Below, one piece after another: positions 27,092 through 35,816 of a DNA stretch of 53,725 nucleotides. Within the stretch, counting starts at the first letter, position 1. Each line of letters opens with the position of its first letter. The stretch lies in NCBI GenBank assembly GCA_021208885.1, contig JAJOJF010000016.1, positions 1 through 53,725 on the forward strand. Direction: 5' to 3'. Made by a program: the position numbers and the translations under genes. Source of the stretch: Burkholderiaceae bacterium. Lineage in GTDB: Bacteria; Pseudomonadota; Gammaproteobacteria; Burkholderiales; Burkholderiaceae_B. The notes beneath the pieces are model-generated. The model was given only the letters and a program-made list of their open reading frames with translations, ran no database searches and was not told where the DNA came from.

Positions 27092-28569
27092 AGCCAGTCT
27101 GGATAGTCGATGACGATCAAGCCATCCGGTGGGTGCTGGAAAAAGCCCTGACACGGGCAAATATCGATACGCTCAGTTTTGCGAACGCTCAGGAGGTCGA
27201 ACAGGCTTTACAAAAAGACACGCCTGCTGCCTTGATCACTGACATTCGCATGCCTGGTAAAGACGGCCTGAAGCTTCTTGGCGAGATCAAGTCAGAACAC
27301 CCAAAGTTGCCAGTCATTGTAATGACTGCGTATGGCGATCTTGACAGTACCGTCTCTGCTTTCCAGGGGGGCGCGTTTGATTTTTTGGCTAAACCATTTG
27401 ATGTCAATGAGGCCGTGGCGCTGATTGAGCGTGCCATGCAAGAGAATACGGATGGTGTCTCGGTCAATGGCGAGGACAAGACTGGCAATGGCAAAACCGG
27501 TGGGCGTGCCATGCTGACCCAATCCTTGTCGCCTGCCATGCAAGAGGTCTTTAGGGCAATTGGCAAGCTCGCGCAGTCTAACGTAACTGTTTTAATCACT
27601 GGCGAGTCGGGCACAGGCAAGGAATTGGTTGCTCGCGCGTTGCACGACCATGGCATGCGGGCACATGCCCCATTTGTCGCTCTGAACACAGCCGCCATTC
27701 CACGCGATTTGCTCGAGGCTGAACTCTTCGGACACGAGCGGGGAGCATTTACGGGCGCCAGCGCCAATCGTCGTGGCCGGTTTGAAGAAGCCTCGGGCGG
27801 CACCTTATTTCTTGATGAGATTGGTGACATGCCGCTTGAGCTGCAAACGCGCTTGTTACGAGTTCTGTCTGACGGCACGTTTTATCGAGTCGGTGGCTCT
27901 CAGCCAGTCAAGGTTGACGTTCGAATCGTCGCCGCCACGCATCAGCCGCTAGAGGAGCGAGTGCGCGAAGGAAAGTTTCGTGAAGATCTGTTTCATCGGC
28001 TAAACGTCATTCGCTTGCGTTTGCCGCCGCTGCGTGAGCGACGCGAAGATGTCCCGGCACTGGCCAGGCATTTTTTAGCTGCTAGTGCAAAGTCGTTAGG
28101 AGTGTCTGTCAAGCGCTTGTCCGACAATGCGATGCAGCAATTCCAGCAATTTGATTTCCCGGGTAATGTGCGCCAGCTTGAGAACTTTTGTCATTGGCTG
28201 ACCGTGATGGCACCGGGCCAGACGATCAATGTGACAGATCTGCCGCCGGAGGTCACATCAACAGGATTGCTTGCCAGTGAACCCGAGCATGTTCGGCAAG
28301 AGCATTTGTTGGCAACATCGCCCATTCAGCCTGCGACTTCAAGTCGCAGCTGGACTGAATTATTGGCGCAAGATGCGTCAGAGCGACTGGCTACCGCCCA
28401 GCCAGACGTCTGGGCAGCGCTGACACAAGACTTCGAACGTGCCGTTATTGAAGCCGCACTGCGCGCTTGCCGCGGTCGGCGAGTGGAGGCTGCTTCAAGG
28501 CTTGGGATGGGCCGAAACACGATCACTCGCAAGTTGCGCGAACTTGGCATGGATCCGCCAGGCCTTTGA
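27088..28569 (+). CDS. glnG: nitrogen regulation response regulator NtrC (GlnG)
   Basis: This 493-residue sigma-54 activator has a receiver domain with acidic pocket VDDD and phospho-acceptor Asp52 in LITDIRMPGKDG. The AAA+ domain has Walker A GESGTGKE, the sigma-54-contacting GAFTGA loop at residues 219-224, and GGTLFLDEIGDMP. A C-terminal Fis-type helix-turn-helix is present (RRVEAASRLGMGRNTITRKLREL). It binds the enhancer sites upstream of glnA and opens the sigma-54 promoter. The start overlaps the ntrB stop by four bases. Confidence 0.96.
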   Translation: MKPVWIVDDDQAIRWVLEKALTRANIDTLSFANAQEVEQALQKDTPAALITDIRMPGKDGLKLLGEIKSEHPKLPVIVMTAYGDLDSTVSAFQGGAFDFLAKPFDVNEAVALIERAMQENTDGVSVNGEDKTGNGKTGGRAMLTQSLSPAMQEVFRAIGKLAQSNVTVLITGESGTGKELVARALHDHGMRAHAPFVALNTAAIPRDLLEAELFGHERGAFTGASANRRGRFEEASGGTLFLDEIGDMPLELQTRLLRVLSDGTFYRVGGSQPVKVDVRIVAATHQPLEERVREGKFREDLFHRLNVIRLRLPPLRERREDVPALARHFLAASAKSLGVSVKRLSDNAMQQFQQFDFPGNVRQLENFCHWLTVMAPGQTINVTDLPPEVTSTGLLASEPEHVRQEHLLATSPIQPATSSRSWTELLAQDASERLATAQPDVWAALTQDFERAVIEAALRACRGRRVEAASRLGMGRNTITRKLRELGMDPPGL

Positions 28570-28903
28570 GGTACCGAGCTTTAAAGCCCGTTGCTTTTTT
28601 ACACTCAAGGTCAGATTGGTCGGTTGCTCAACCCGCGGTCAGTGCTGGGCGTCGTCGCCCAATGAGCCAGGACTTCGCTATGGTTGCGTCGTGGCCAGCC
28701 CGACAGATCCAGCGGCTTGGGGCGCCAAGTTCTCTCGATCAATGTCGAACCTCCGTTTTGAATTCAGACTGTCAACGGTGCACCGAGCGTGAAGGCGCTA
28801 GGGTGTTTTGGATAACAGTCATTTATTCGTCCTATTGAAACGATTAGAATTTAGCTATCGCACAGGCATTCTGTGCCCCCTGAGTATTCAACGGAGATGA
28901 CTA
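28570..28903. other. 334-bp intergenic region between ntrC and ridA
   Basis: No coding frame here has family features. Near the right end there is a possible -10 element TAGAAT (28845-28850), without a convincing -35, and a stem-loop at 28860-28876. Near the left end, GCTTTAAAGC followed by a short T-run (about 28578-28600) is too weak to call a terminator. No tRNA or known RNA could be recognised. The rest shows nothing I can interpret. Confidence 0.5.
28860..28876 (+). promoter_or_regulatory. stem-loop in the ridA leader
   Basis: Perfect arms GCACAG and CTGTGC flank GCATT. It lies about 10 bases after the possible -10 element TAGAAT and 27 bases before the ridA GTG, so it would form the very 5' end of the mRNA if that promoter is real. 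It could stabilise the transcript or be an operator dyad. Confidence 0.35.
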
Positions 28904-29290
28904 GTGATTAAAGAGATCATTCACACTGACAAAGCACCGGCTGCGGTTGGGCCTTACTCACAAGCTGTCGCGACTGCAGCGGACAAGATGGTGTTCTTGT
29001 CAGGGCAGATAGGCTTCATACCGGCAACGGGTGAACTTGTCACCTCCTCGTTTGAGGATCAGGTCAAACAGGCCTTTCAAAACATGGCTGCCGTCATTGA
29101 CGCGACGGGGGGTAACTTAAATAATATTGTGAAACTTACTCTTTATCTTACTGATTTAAATAATTTTTCTGTGGTTAACGATATCATGGCATCGGTGATT
29201 CCACAGCCATTTCCAGCGCGTTCAACCGTCGGTGTTGCCAGTTTGCCCAAGGGGGCCTCATTTGAGGTCGAAGCAATCATCGCCCTCTAA
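28904..29290 (+). CDS. ridA: RidA, 2-iminobutanoate/2-iminopropanoate deaminase
   Basis: This 128-residue canonical RidA has KAPAAVGPYSQAV, FLSGQIGFIP, the FPARSTVGVASLPKGASFEVEAIIAL C-terminus and the arginine (PARS) that binds the substrate carboxylate. It destroys reactive enamines/imines released by PLP enzymes such as threonine dehydratase. The start is GTG 28904, with GGAGA ahead of it. A stretch of about 65 bases (29113-29180) is far more AT-rich than the rest of the gene. The 3' end overlaps the start of recG. Confidence 0.94.
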   Translation: MIKEIIHTDKAPAAVGPYSQAVATAADKMVFLSGQIGFIPATGELVTSSFEDQVKQAFQNMAAVIDATGGNLNNIVKLTLYLTDLNNFSVVNDIMASVIPQPFPARSTVGVASLPKGASFEVEAIIAL

Positions 29291-31307
29291 ACGTCGCGAT
29301 GCGGCGACGCTGTTTGAGCGGCTTGGATTGACCACGCCGCTTGATTTTTTGCTGCATTTCCCCATTCGGTACGAGGACGAGACACGTCTGCAGAGCATCT
29401 CAGCTGCCATCCCTGGACGTTATTTGCAAGCAGAGGGCACAGTTATATCGTCTGAAGTGACTTATCGCCCACGCAAGTATCTGACAGCAAGGTTTGCCGA
29501 TGAAACGGGCTCCGTACAGTTACGCTGGCTCAATTTCTATCCGAGTCAGATGCAGCAAATGCAGCCGGGCAAGCGTTGGCGGGTGCGTGGTGAGGTGAGG
29601 GCTGGCTATCAAGGCCTCGAACTGGTTCATCCCAAGGTTTCTAGTCCCTCACAGCCGTTGCCGACATCGCTAACCCCCGTGTATCCAACCACTGAAGGAC
29701 TGACACAAAAAGCAATTCGTCAACGTATCGAGACTGCGCTGGAGACGCTCGACATGGACGACACGCTGCCGCAATCGGTGGTTGATGAGTTTGGACTGGA
29801 GAGTTTTGCTGACGCCGTGAATGTGTTGCACCGCCCCAAGCCCGGAGAGGATTTGGCGAGTCTGGAGGATCGTACTCACCCGGCATGGGTTAGGGTCAAG
29901 TTTGACGAATTGCTGGCTCAGCAATTGAGTTTGGCCGCTGCGCGCGAGAAACGTCGCACGCGGCGCGCTAAGCCGCTATTGCCACCGATCGCCCGTTCAA
30001 GTTTGGCTGATGAACTCCTTACCCATCTGCCATTCAAGCTGACGGCAGCCCAGCAGCGCGTGATCGCTGAAATTCATGCCGATCTGGCTCAAGGCTACCC
30101 CATGCATCGACTGCTTCAGGGCGATGTCGGTAGCGGTAAAACGGTGGTGGCGGCATTGGCTGCCATGCGTGCAATTGATAATGGCAAGCAAGCAGCCGTT
30201 ATGGCACCCACCGAGATTCTGGCAGAGCAGCACTATCTGAAACTCAAGCCTTGGGCCCAGGCGCTAGGATTGCACTGTGTGTGGCTGACCGCTGGGCTGC
30301 GTGCGCCAGTAAAACGACAAGCCTTGGCTGAAATCGCGTCGGGGCAAGCGCAGTTGGTGGTGGGCACCCAAGCGCTGATTCAGGCTGGCGTTCAGTTTCA
30401 TGACCTGGGCTTGGCCATTGTCGATGAGCAGCACCGGTTTGGTGTGTCGCAGCGTTTGTCTCTTGGAGAAAAAGCGCAGGGCGGTCTGCCGCATCAGCTC
30501 ACCATGAGTGCCACGCCCATTCCTCGATCACTGGCCATGACGTTTTTTGCGGATCTCGATGTGTCAGTGATTGACGAACGCCCGCCGGGGCGATTGCCCG
30601 TCAAAACAAAGCTAGTGAGCGCTTCTCGTCGCTCTGAAGTGATTCAGGGTGTGCGCGAATCGGTCGAGCAAGGTGGCCAGGTTTACTGGGTCTGTCCGCT
30701 TGTTGAGGAAAGCGAGGCTTTGCAACTGCAAACGGCTGTCGATACCCATGAGGTGTTAAGCCAAGCCTTGGCTGGTCTGAACGTGGGTTTGGTTCACGGG
30801 CGCTTGTCCGCAGCAGAGAAAACCGACGTGATGCAGCAGTTTAAGTCTGGCGAGATCGCTGTCCTGGTTGCGACTACCGTCATTGAGGTGGGCGTGGATG
30901 TGCCCAATGCCAGCCAAATGGTGATTGAGCATGCCGAACGGTTTGGCCTGGCTCAGCTGCATCAATTGCGGGGAAGGGTAGGACGCGGCACACGCGAATC
31001 GGTCTGCGTATTGATGTACGAACCGCCTTTGTCGGCTGAAGCGAAATACCGGTTGCGGGCCATGTATGAAACCGACGATGGTTTTGAAATTGCCAGGCGT
31101 GACTTGCAGCTGCGCGGCCCTGGGGAGTTTCTTGGTGCGCGTCAATCGGGGTTATCACTTTTGCGATTTGCGGATTTTGAGGCTGATGCGCATTGGGTCA
31201 CACGCGCCAAAGAGTTGGCGCGAACCTTGCGCCAAGATCACCCAGATATTGCGCAACGTCATGTAGACCGATGGATGCAGGGTCGCGAGGCTTATTTAAA
31301 CGGGTAG
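29262..31307 (+). CDS. recG: ATP-dependent DNA helicase RecG
   Basis: This RecG of about 681 residues reverses stalled replication forks and branch-migrates Holliday junctions. It has an N-terminal wedge/OB domain (to about residue 190), helicase motifs LQGDVGSGKTVVAALAA, MAPTEILAEQH, DEQHRFGVSQR and MSATPIPRSLAMT. The second RecA lobe has ATTVIEVGVDVPNA, HQLRGRVGRG and the LQLRGPGEFLGARQSG translocation motif. No ATG fits the start. TTG 29262 has AAGGGGG six bases upstream and overlaps ridA by 29 bases; GTG 29232 is an alternative. OxyR follows after 23 bp. Confidence 0.94.
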   Translation: MRSKQSSPSKRRDAATLFERLGLTTPLDFLLHFPIRYEDETRLQSISAAIPGRYLQAEGTVISSEVTYRPRKYLTARFADETGSVQLRWLNFYPSQMQQMQPGKRWRVRGEVRAGYQGLELVHPKVSSPSQPLPTSLTPVYPTTEGLTQKAIRQRIETALETLDMDDTLPQSVVDEFGLESFADAVNVLHRPKPGEDLASLEDRTHPAWVRVKFDELLAQQLSLAAAREKRRTRRAKPLLPPIARSSLADELLTHLPFKLTAAQQRVIAEIHADLAQGYPMHRLLQGDVGSGKTVVAALAAMRAIDNGKQAAVMAPTEILAEQHYLKLKPWAQALGLHCVWLTAGLRAPVKRQALAEIASGQAQLVVGTQALIQAGVQFHDLGLAIVDEQHRFGVSQRLSLGEKAQGGLPHQLTMSATPIPRSLAMTFFADLDVSVIDERPPGRLPVKTKLVSASRRSEVIQGVRESVEQGGQVYWVCPLVEESEALQLQTAVDTHEVLSQALAGLNVGLVHGRLSAAEKTDVMQQFKSGEIAVLVATTVIEVGVDVPNASQMVIEHAERFGLAQLHQLRGRVGRGTRESVCVLMYEPPLSAEAKYRLRAMYETDDGFEIARRDLQLRGPGEFLGARQSGLSLLRFADFEADAHWVTRAKELARTLRQDHPDIAQRHVDRWMQGREAYLNG

Positions 31308-31330
31308 GATTTAGTCAGGGGAGGGATCTA

Positions 31331-32284
31331 ATGACACTAACCGAACTGAAATACATTGTGGCTGTGGCCCGCGAGCGGCATTTTGGGCGGGCTGCTGAAG
31401 CTTGCTTTGTCAGCCAGCCTACATTGTCCGTCGCCATTCGTAAGCTCGAAGATGAGCTTGGTATCATCATTTTTGAGCGTGGTGGCTCGGAAATTGGTGT
31501 TACGCCAGTGGGCGAACGTGTGGTCGCGCAGGCACACAAAGTGCTGCAAGAAAGTGCTGCGATCAAGGAAATTGCCCGTATGGGGCATGATCCCTTGGCC
31601 GGTCCACTTAGAGTCGGTGTTATCTACACCATCGGACCCTATCTCTTGCCGCGCTTGATTCCAACACAGATCGAGCGCACACCGCAAATGCCGCTGATCT
31701 TGCAAGAGAACTTCACCGCCAAGCTTGTCGAGCTGTTGCGTCAAGGCGAGATCGATTGCGCCATCATGGCGTTGCCGCTGCCAGACTCTGGCTTGAGCAT
31801 GGTGCCGCTTTATGACGAGCCCTTCATGGTGGCCATGCCTGCGAACCATCCGTGGGCCACCCGAGCCGAAATCGACGCTGAAGACCTGAAACAAGAAAAC
31901 ATGTTGCTGCTTGGCTCAGGCCATTGCTTTCGAGACCATGTTCTTGGTGTCTGCCCCGAGTTGTCGCGCTATTCGGATGCGTCTGAAGGTATACAGCGAA
32001 CGTTTGAAGGGTCTTCGCTCGAGACAATTCGTCACATGGTCGCTGCCGGCATCGGCTTGACCGTGATGCCAGTGACATCGCTCATGGGCAATGAACACCC
32101 TGAGTCCCGGCTGCTGAAATACGTCCCGTTTAAAGAGCCTGCACCTGAGCGGCGTGTCGTTTTGGCGTGGCGTAAAAGTTTTCCTCGCATGGCTGCCATT
32201 AAAGCACTTGCTCACGCGATACAAGCTACCCAATTGCCAGGTGTGCAGATGCTTGAGCTGGATGCCAGCGCATTAGACGAGTAA
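31331..32284 (+). CDS. oxyR: hydrogen peroxide-sensing regulator OxyR
   Basis: This 317-residue LysR-type regulator begins with the OxyR-like DNA-binding domain (MTLTELKYIVAVARERHFGRA). It keeps both redox cysteines at the E. coli positions: Cys199 in GSGHCFRDH and Cys208 in LGVCPE. Peroxide would form the C199-C208 disulfide and switch the protein on. ATG 31331 has a GGAGGG ribosome-binding site. The next gene is dps, a classic OxyR target, and recG-oxyR adjacency is common in this group. Confidence 0.95.
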   Translation: MTLTELKYIVAVARERHFGRAAEACFVSQPTLSVAIRKLEDELGIIIFERGGSEIGVTPVGERVVAQAHKVLQESAAIKEIARMGHDPLAGPLRVGVIYTIGPYLLPRLIPTQIERTPQMPLILQENFTAKLVELLRQGEIDCAIMALPLPDSGLSMVPLYDEPFMVAMPANHPWATRAEIDAEDLKQENMLLLGSGHCFRDHVLGVCPELSRYSDASEGIQRTFEGSSLETIRHMVAAGIGLTVMPVTSLMGNEHPESRLLKYVPFKEPAPERRVVLAWRKSFPRMAAIKALAHAIQATQLPGVQMLELDASALDE

Positions 32285-32340
32285 GAGTCGTGGTGGTATT
32301 CTGAAATAGTCAATAGTGGGCATTTTTAAAAGGACAGATC

Positions 32341-32841
32341 ATGGCCAAAAAACTTTCAGCGGCTGCCAAAGCACCGCCCATTAACATCGGTATTTCAGCC
32401 AAAGATCGCGCCGCGGTGGCTGGCGAACTTTCTAAGATGCTCGCAGATTCCTACACGCTTTACATGATGACGCACAATTTTCACTGGAATGTGGAAGGCC
32501 CGATGTTTAATACGTTGCACGCCATGTTCATGACTCAGTACACCGAGCAGTGGAATGCGTTGGACAACATCGCTGAGCGTATTCGTGCGCTTGGGCACTA
32601 CGCGCCGGGGACCTACTCTGAGTACGCGAAGCTGTCATCGATTCATGAGCCCAACGCGGTGCCTGAGGCAACTGAGATGATTCGACTTTTGGTGCACGGC
32701 AATGAAGCCGTGGCTAAGACTGCGCGCGCAGCATTAAACAAGGCGGACCAGGCCAATGATCAACCGAGCGCAGACTTGCTAACGCAGCGTCTTGACATCC
32801 ATGAGAAAAATGCGTGGATGTTGCGCAGTCTCTTGCAATAA
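32341..32841 (+). CDS. dps: Dps-family ferritin-like DNA protection protein
   Basis: This 166-residue Dps has a short basic N-terminal tail (MAKKLSAAAK), useful for DNA binding. The ferroxidase motif includes His48 (THNFHW), His60, Asp75 and Glu79 (DNIAERIRALG). The family forms dodecamers that oxidise iron with peroxide and coat DNA. By ungapped comparison with E. coli Dps, the place of the ligand Asp67 is Met64 here. A good AAAAGGA ribosome-binding site precedes the ATG. It lies directly downstream of oxyR (56 bp), and ubiA starts 3 bp after its stop. Confidence 0.94.
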   Translation: MAKKLSAAAKAPPINIGISAKDRAAVAGELSKMLADSYTLYMMTHNFHWNVEGPMFNTLHAMFMTQYTEQWNALDNIAERIRALGHYAPGTYSEYAKLSSIHEPNAVPEATEMIRLLVHGNEAVAKTARAALNKADQANDQPSADLLTQRLDIHEKNAWMLRSLLQ

Positions 32842-32844
32842 GCC

Positions 32845-33714
32845 GTGACTGCTGCAGTGATCAACCGGCTGGGTTTATATGCCCGGCTGGTTCGGTTAGA
32901 TAAGCCAATAGGCACTTTGTTGCTCCTTTGGCCAACGCTCTGGGCATTGTGGGCTGCCGGGCAGGGTAGTCCACCTGTTCCTATCTTGCTGATATTCGTT
33001 GCCGGTACGTTTCTGATGCGGGCGGCCGGTTGCGCAATCAATGACTATTTTGATCGCGACTTTGATAGGCATGTCCAACGCACGCAAGCGCGTGTATTAA
33101 CGACTGGCCTGATCAAACCCAAAGAGGCTTTGTTTGTGGCGGCCAGCTTGGCATTTATTGCCTTCGCGCTAGTCTTGCTATTAAATAGGCTGACCATCCA
33201 GCTCTCATTTGTGGCGTTGGTGTTGGCAGCCACCTACCCGCTAATGAAACGCCTTTTCAGTGTGCCGCAAGCCTACCTCGGTATTGCTTTCGGATTCGGG
33301 ATCCCGATGGCATTTGCGGCTATTACCGACTCAGTGCCTGTCGTGGCGTGGGTATTTCTGTTGGCGAATATTTTCTGGACAGTGGCTTACGATACGGAAT
33401 ACGCCATGGTCGACCGCGATGATGACATCAAACTAGGTTTAAAGACAGCAGCAATTACGTTTGGAAGGTTTGACGTCGCAGCCATTGGCATTTGTTATGG
33501 GCTTGCCATTGCGCTGCTAGCTTACGCGGGGTCGCTTATGGGGTGGGGTTTGGCTTACTTAGGCGGGCTTTTTGTGGCTGCTGGCATCGCCGTGACGCAT
33601 TTGCGGTGGATCAGGCGGCGAGACCGAGTCGCTTGTTTTCGGGCATTTCGTCACAACAACTGGTTTGGCGCTGCTGTTTTTGCGGGAATTGTTTTGCAAT
33701 ACATCGTGGCTTAA
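32845..33714 (+). CDS. ubiA: 4-hydroxybenzoate octaprenyltransferase
   Basis: This 289-residue integral membrane prenyltransferase joins the polyprenyl tail to 4-hydroxybenzoate in ubiquinone synthesis. It has the two aspartate motifs NDYFDRDFD and DTEYAMVDRDDD that bind Mg-diphosphate, and the N-terminal RLDKPIGTLLLLWPTLWALW signature. About eight to nine hydrophobic segments are visible. GTG 32845 is used, three bases after the dps stop, so translation may be coupled. The enzyme making its substrate, UbiC, is encoded at 2409-3017. Confidence 0.94.
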   Translation: MTAAVINRLGLYARLVRLDKPIGTLLLLWPTLWALWAAGQGSPPVPILLIFVAGTFLMRAAGCAINDYFDRDFDRHVQRTQARVLTTGLIKPKEALFVAASLAFIAFALVLLLNRLTIQLSFVALVLAATYPLMKRLFSVPQAYLGIAFGFGIPMAFAAITDSVPVVAWVFLLANIFWTVAYDTEYAMVDRDDDIKLGLKTAAITFGRFDVAAIGICYGLAIALLAYAGSLMGWGLAYLGGLFVAAGIAVTHLRWIRRRDRVACFRAFRHNNWFGAAVFAGIVLQYIVA

Positions 33715-33780
33715 GGTCAACAGCATAGCGGGTTGTGACCGGGCGCCACACAGCCCTCCAACAGCGTACACTTGGCAACC

Positions 33781-34629
33781 ATGACTACACATATTGATAT
33801 CGCATTTGTGGGCGGCGGCAACATGGCTGGCGCACTCATTGAGGGGCTGCTAAAGCGCGGCGTTCCTGCCAAGCGCTTGCACGTCATTGACGTCAACGGT
33901 GACACGCGTTCGCGCTGGCGCGAGCTCGGATTGTCAGTTGCGAGTGAGCCTGATGAAGAGCTGTCGCGACATCATGTCTGGGTGCTTGCAGTCAAGCCGC
34001 AGCAGCTAGCGGATGTGGTGCAGCAATGCAAGCCGTTTCTAACGCCACTAAACCTGGTGTTAAGTATTGCGGCTGGTATTTCATTAAGTTCCCTGTCGCA
34101 CTGGCTGGGCACTTTGACGGATCCGTGGCCGCTCGTGGTGCGCGCCATGCCCAATACACCCGCGCTGGTTGAAAAGGGAATGACTGGACTTGCTGCTGGT
34201 AGTGAGCTCTCGGCTGAGCATCGATCACACGCACAAAATATTATGTCTGCAGTGGGTGATGTTATCTGGGTTGAGTCAGATGACATGATTGATGCTGTCA
34301 CCGCAGTTTCTGGTAGCGGCCCTGCCTATGTGTTTCGCTTTATTGAAGCGATGATGGATGGTGCCCGGACATTGGGCTTGGATGATGTACAAGCCAAGCA
34401 GCTGACCTTGGCCACGCTTGCCGGTGCAACTGAGTTAGCGGCGCAATCAGTTGAGCCGGTATCGGTTCTGCGCGAGCGGGTGACTTCCAAGGGCGGCACC
34501 ACGCAAGCAGCGCTTGATGTGATGCACACAAAAGGGTTTGGGGACATTGTGCAGAAAGCCATGAAAGCTGCTTATGACAGAGCAGGGGAACTATCTCGGG
34601 AGTTCGGGGAGCAGCCTCAAAAGAAGTAG
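33781..34629 (+). CDS. proC: pyrroline-5-carboxylate reductase
   Basis: This 282-residue ProC makes proline from pyrroline-5-carboxylate with NAD(P)H. The Rossmann motif is FVGGGNMAGALIEGL. Further motifs are VRAMPNTPALVEKGMTGL, the substrate-site TAVSGSGPAYVF and the C-terminal LRERVTSKGGTTQAALDVM. ATG 33781 is chosen; a TTG nine bases upstream is possible but unneeded. It is the last gene of the run from ridA to proC, with 66 bp after ubiA. Confidence 0.95.
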   Translation: MTTHIDIAFVGGGNMAGALIEGLLKRGVPAKRLHVIDVNGDTRSRWRELGLSVASEPDEELSRHHVWVLAVKPQQLADVVQQCKPFLTPLNLVLSIAAGISLSSLSHWLGTLTDPWPLVVRAMPNTPALVEKGMTGLAAGSELSAEHRSHAQNIMSAVGDVIWVESDDMIDAVTAVSGSGPAYVFRFIEAMMDGARTLGLDDVQAKQLTLATLAGATELAAQSVEPVSVLRERVTSKGGTTQAALDVMHTKGFGDIVQKAMKAAYDRAGELSREFGEQPQKK

Positions 34630-34646
34630 TGATCGAGTATCGATCA
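34630..34646. repeat. inverted repeat after proC
   Basis: Perfect 7-bp arms TGATCGA and TCGATCA with a GTA loop begin at the last base of the first spacer nucleotide after the proC stop. There is no T-run, so an intrinsic terminator is unlikely. It lies 57 bp before the tartrate dehydrogenase-like gene and could be an operator for that operon or a weak 3' end structure. Confidence 0.3.
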
Positions 34647-34702
34647 TTACCAAACGCAATAATTACTGGTGCATCAGCACCTTCACTTGAGAAGGCAAAG
34701 CA

Positions 34703-35797
34703 ATGAGCAAGACGTTTCGAATCGCAGTGTTACCGGGTGATGGCATCGGCAAAGAGGTGATGCCAGAGGGGCTCAAAGTGCTGCAAAAGGCTATCGACAA
34801 ATTCGATCTGAAACTTGAGTTTGATCATCACGAGTGGGCGTCGTGCGACTACTACGCAAAGCACGGCGACATGATGCCAGCGGATTGGAAAGATCGTTTG
34901 GCTGGGTGCGATGCGCTTTTGTTTGGAGCGGTGGGCTGGCCAGACACCGTGCCTGACCATGTTTCTCTTTGGGGTTCCTTGCTTAAGTTCCGTCGCGAGT
35001 TTGACCAGTACATCAATCTGCGGCCAGTTCGCTTGTTTGACGGTGTGCCTTGCCCATTGGCCAACCGCAAAGCCGGTGATATTGATTTCTTTGTTGTTCG
35101 CGAAAACACCGAAGGTGAGTACACTTCGCTCGGTGGCATCATGTTTGGCGGTACGGATCGCGAGATCGTGATTCAGGAGTCCGTGTTCAGCCGTGTGGGT
35201 ACAGACCGAGTGCTGAAGTACGCTTTCGAATTGGCTAGCCAGCGCGCACGCAAGCATTTGACGATTGCTACCAAGTCTAACGGCATTGCGATCAGCATGC
35301 CATACTGGGATGGCAGGGCGGCTGAAATAGCCAAGCAATATCCAGAGATCACCACTGACAAGCAACACATCGATATTCTTTCAGCAAGATTTGTATTACA
35401 GCCCGATCGATTCGATGTCGTGGTCGCTTCCAACTTATTTGGGGATATTTTGTCGGACTTGGGACCTGCGTGCACCGGCACGATTGGGTTGGCACCGTCT
35501 GGCAACTTGAACCCGGACCGCAAGTTCCCATCTTTGTTTGAGCCGGTACATGGCTCTGCGCCTGATATTTACGGCAAAGGCATTGCCAATCCGATTGCGA
35601 TGATTTGGTCAGGTGCCTTGATGCTCGATTTCTTGGGCCGTGGACTGCAAGGCGCACAACAGCAAGCTTATCTTCAAGCACACGATTCGATTTTGAAGGC
35701 TATTGAAACCGTGTTAGCCAATGGCCCGCGTACCCCTGATTTGGGTGGCGATGCCAACACAGTTGCATTAGGCGATGCGGTAGCTCAATTGGTCTAG
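34703..35797 (+). CDS. tartrate dehydrogenase / D-malate dehydrogenase family (TtuC/DmlA-like)
   Basis: This 364-residue member of the isocitrate/isopropylmalate dehydrogenase family begins with LPGDGIGKEVMPEGL. The WASCDYYAKHGDMMP, GAVGWPDTVPDHVSLWGSLL and VRENTEGEYTSLGG blocks are typical of the tartrate/D-malate branch rather than LeuB. The conserved Lys (ATKSNGI) and Asp residues for Mg-hydroxyacid binding (DVVVASNLFGDILSDLG) are present. It likely oxidises D-malate, tartrate or a similar acid with NAD; the exact substrate is uncertain. AAGG precedes the ATG. It heads a three-gene run with an HpaI-type aldolase and a cytochrome c. Confidence 0.9.
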   Translation: MSKTFRIAVLPGDGIGKEVMPEGLKVLQKAIDKFDLKLEFDHHEWASCDYYAKHGDMMPADWKDRLAGCDALLFGAVGWPDTVPDHVSLWGSLLKFRREFDQYINLRPVRLFDGVPCPLANRKAGDIDFFVVRENTEGEYTSLGGIMFGGTDREIVIQESVFSRVGTDRVLKYAFELASQRARKHLTIATKSNGIAISMPYWDGRAAEIAKQYPEITTDKQHIDILSARFVLQPDRFDVVVASNLFGDILSDLGPACTGTIGLAPSGNLNPDRKFPSLFEPVHGSAPDIYGKGIANPIAMIWSGALMLDFLGRGLQGAQQQAYLQAHDSILKAIETVLANGPRTPDLGGDANTVALGDAVAQLV

Positions 35798-35816
35798 GTA
35801 GCCTGGGGATAACAGC

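Noticed and set aside
27189..27878. 229-codon open frame antisense to ntrC
   Set aside because: It mirrors the AAA+ domain of ntrC; composition is Ser/Pro/Arg-rich as in typical antisense shadows, with no ribosome-binding site or family features.
28578..28600. Intrinsic terminator after ntrC (GCTTTAAAGC then T-run)
   Set aside because: The palindrome has no room for a loop, the stem is AT-rich and the T-run is offset, so termination is not supported.
34730..35368. 212-codon open frame antisense to the tartrate dehydrogenase-like gene
   Set aside because: No domain features; the sense strand is a complete, conserved enzyme.
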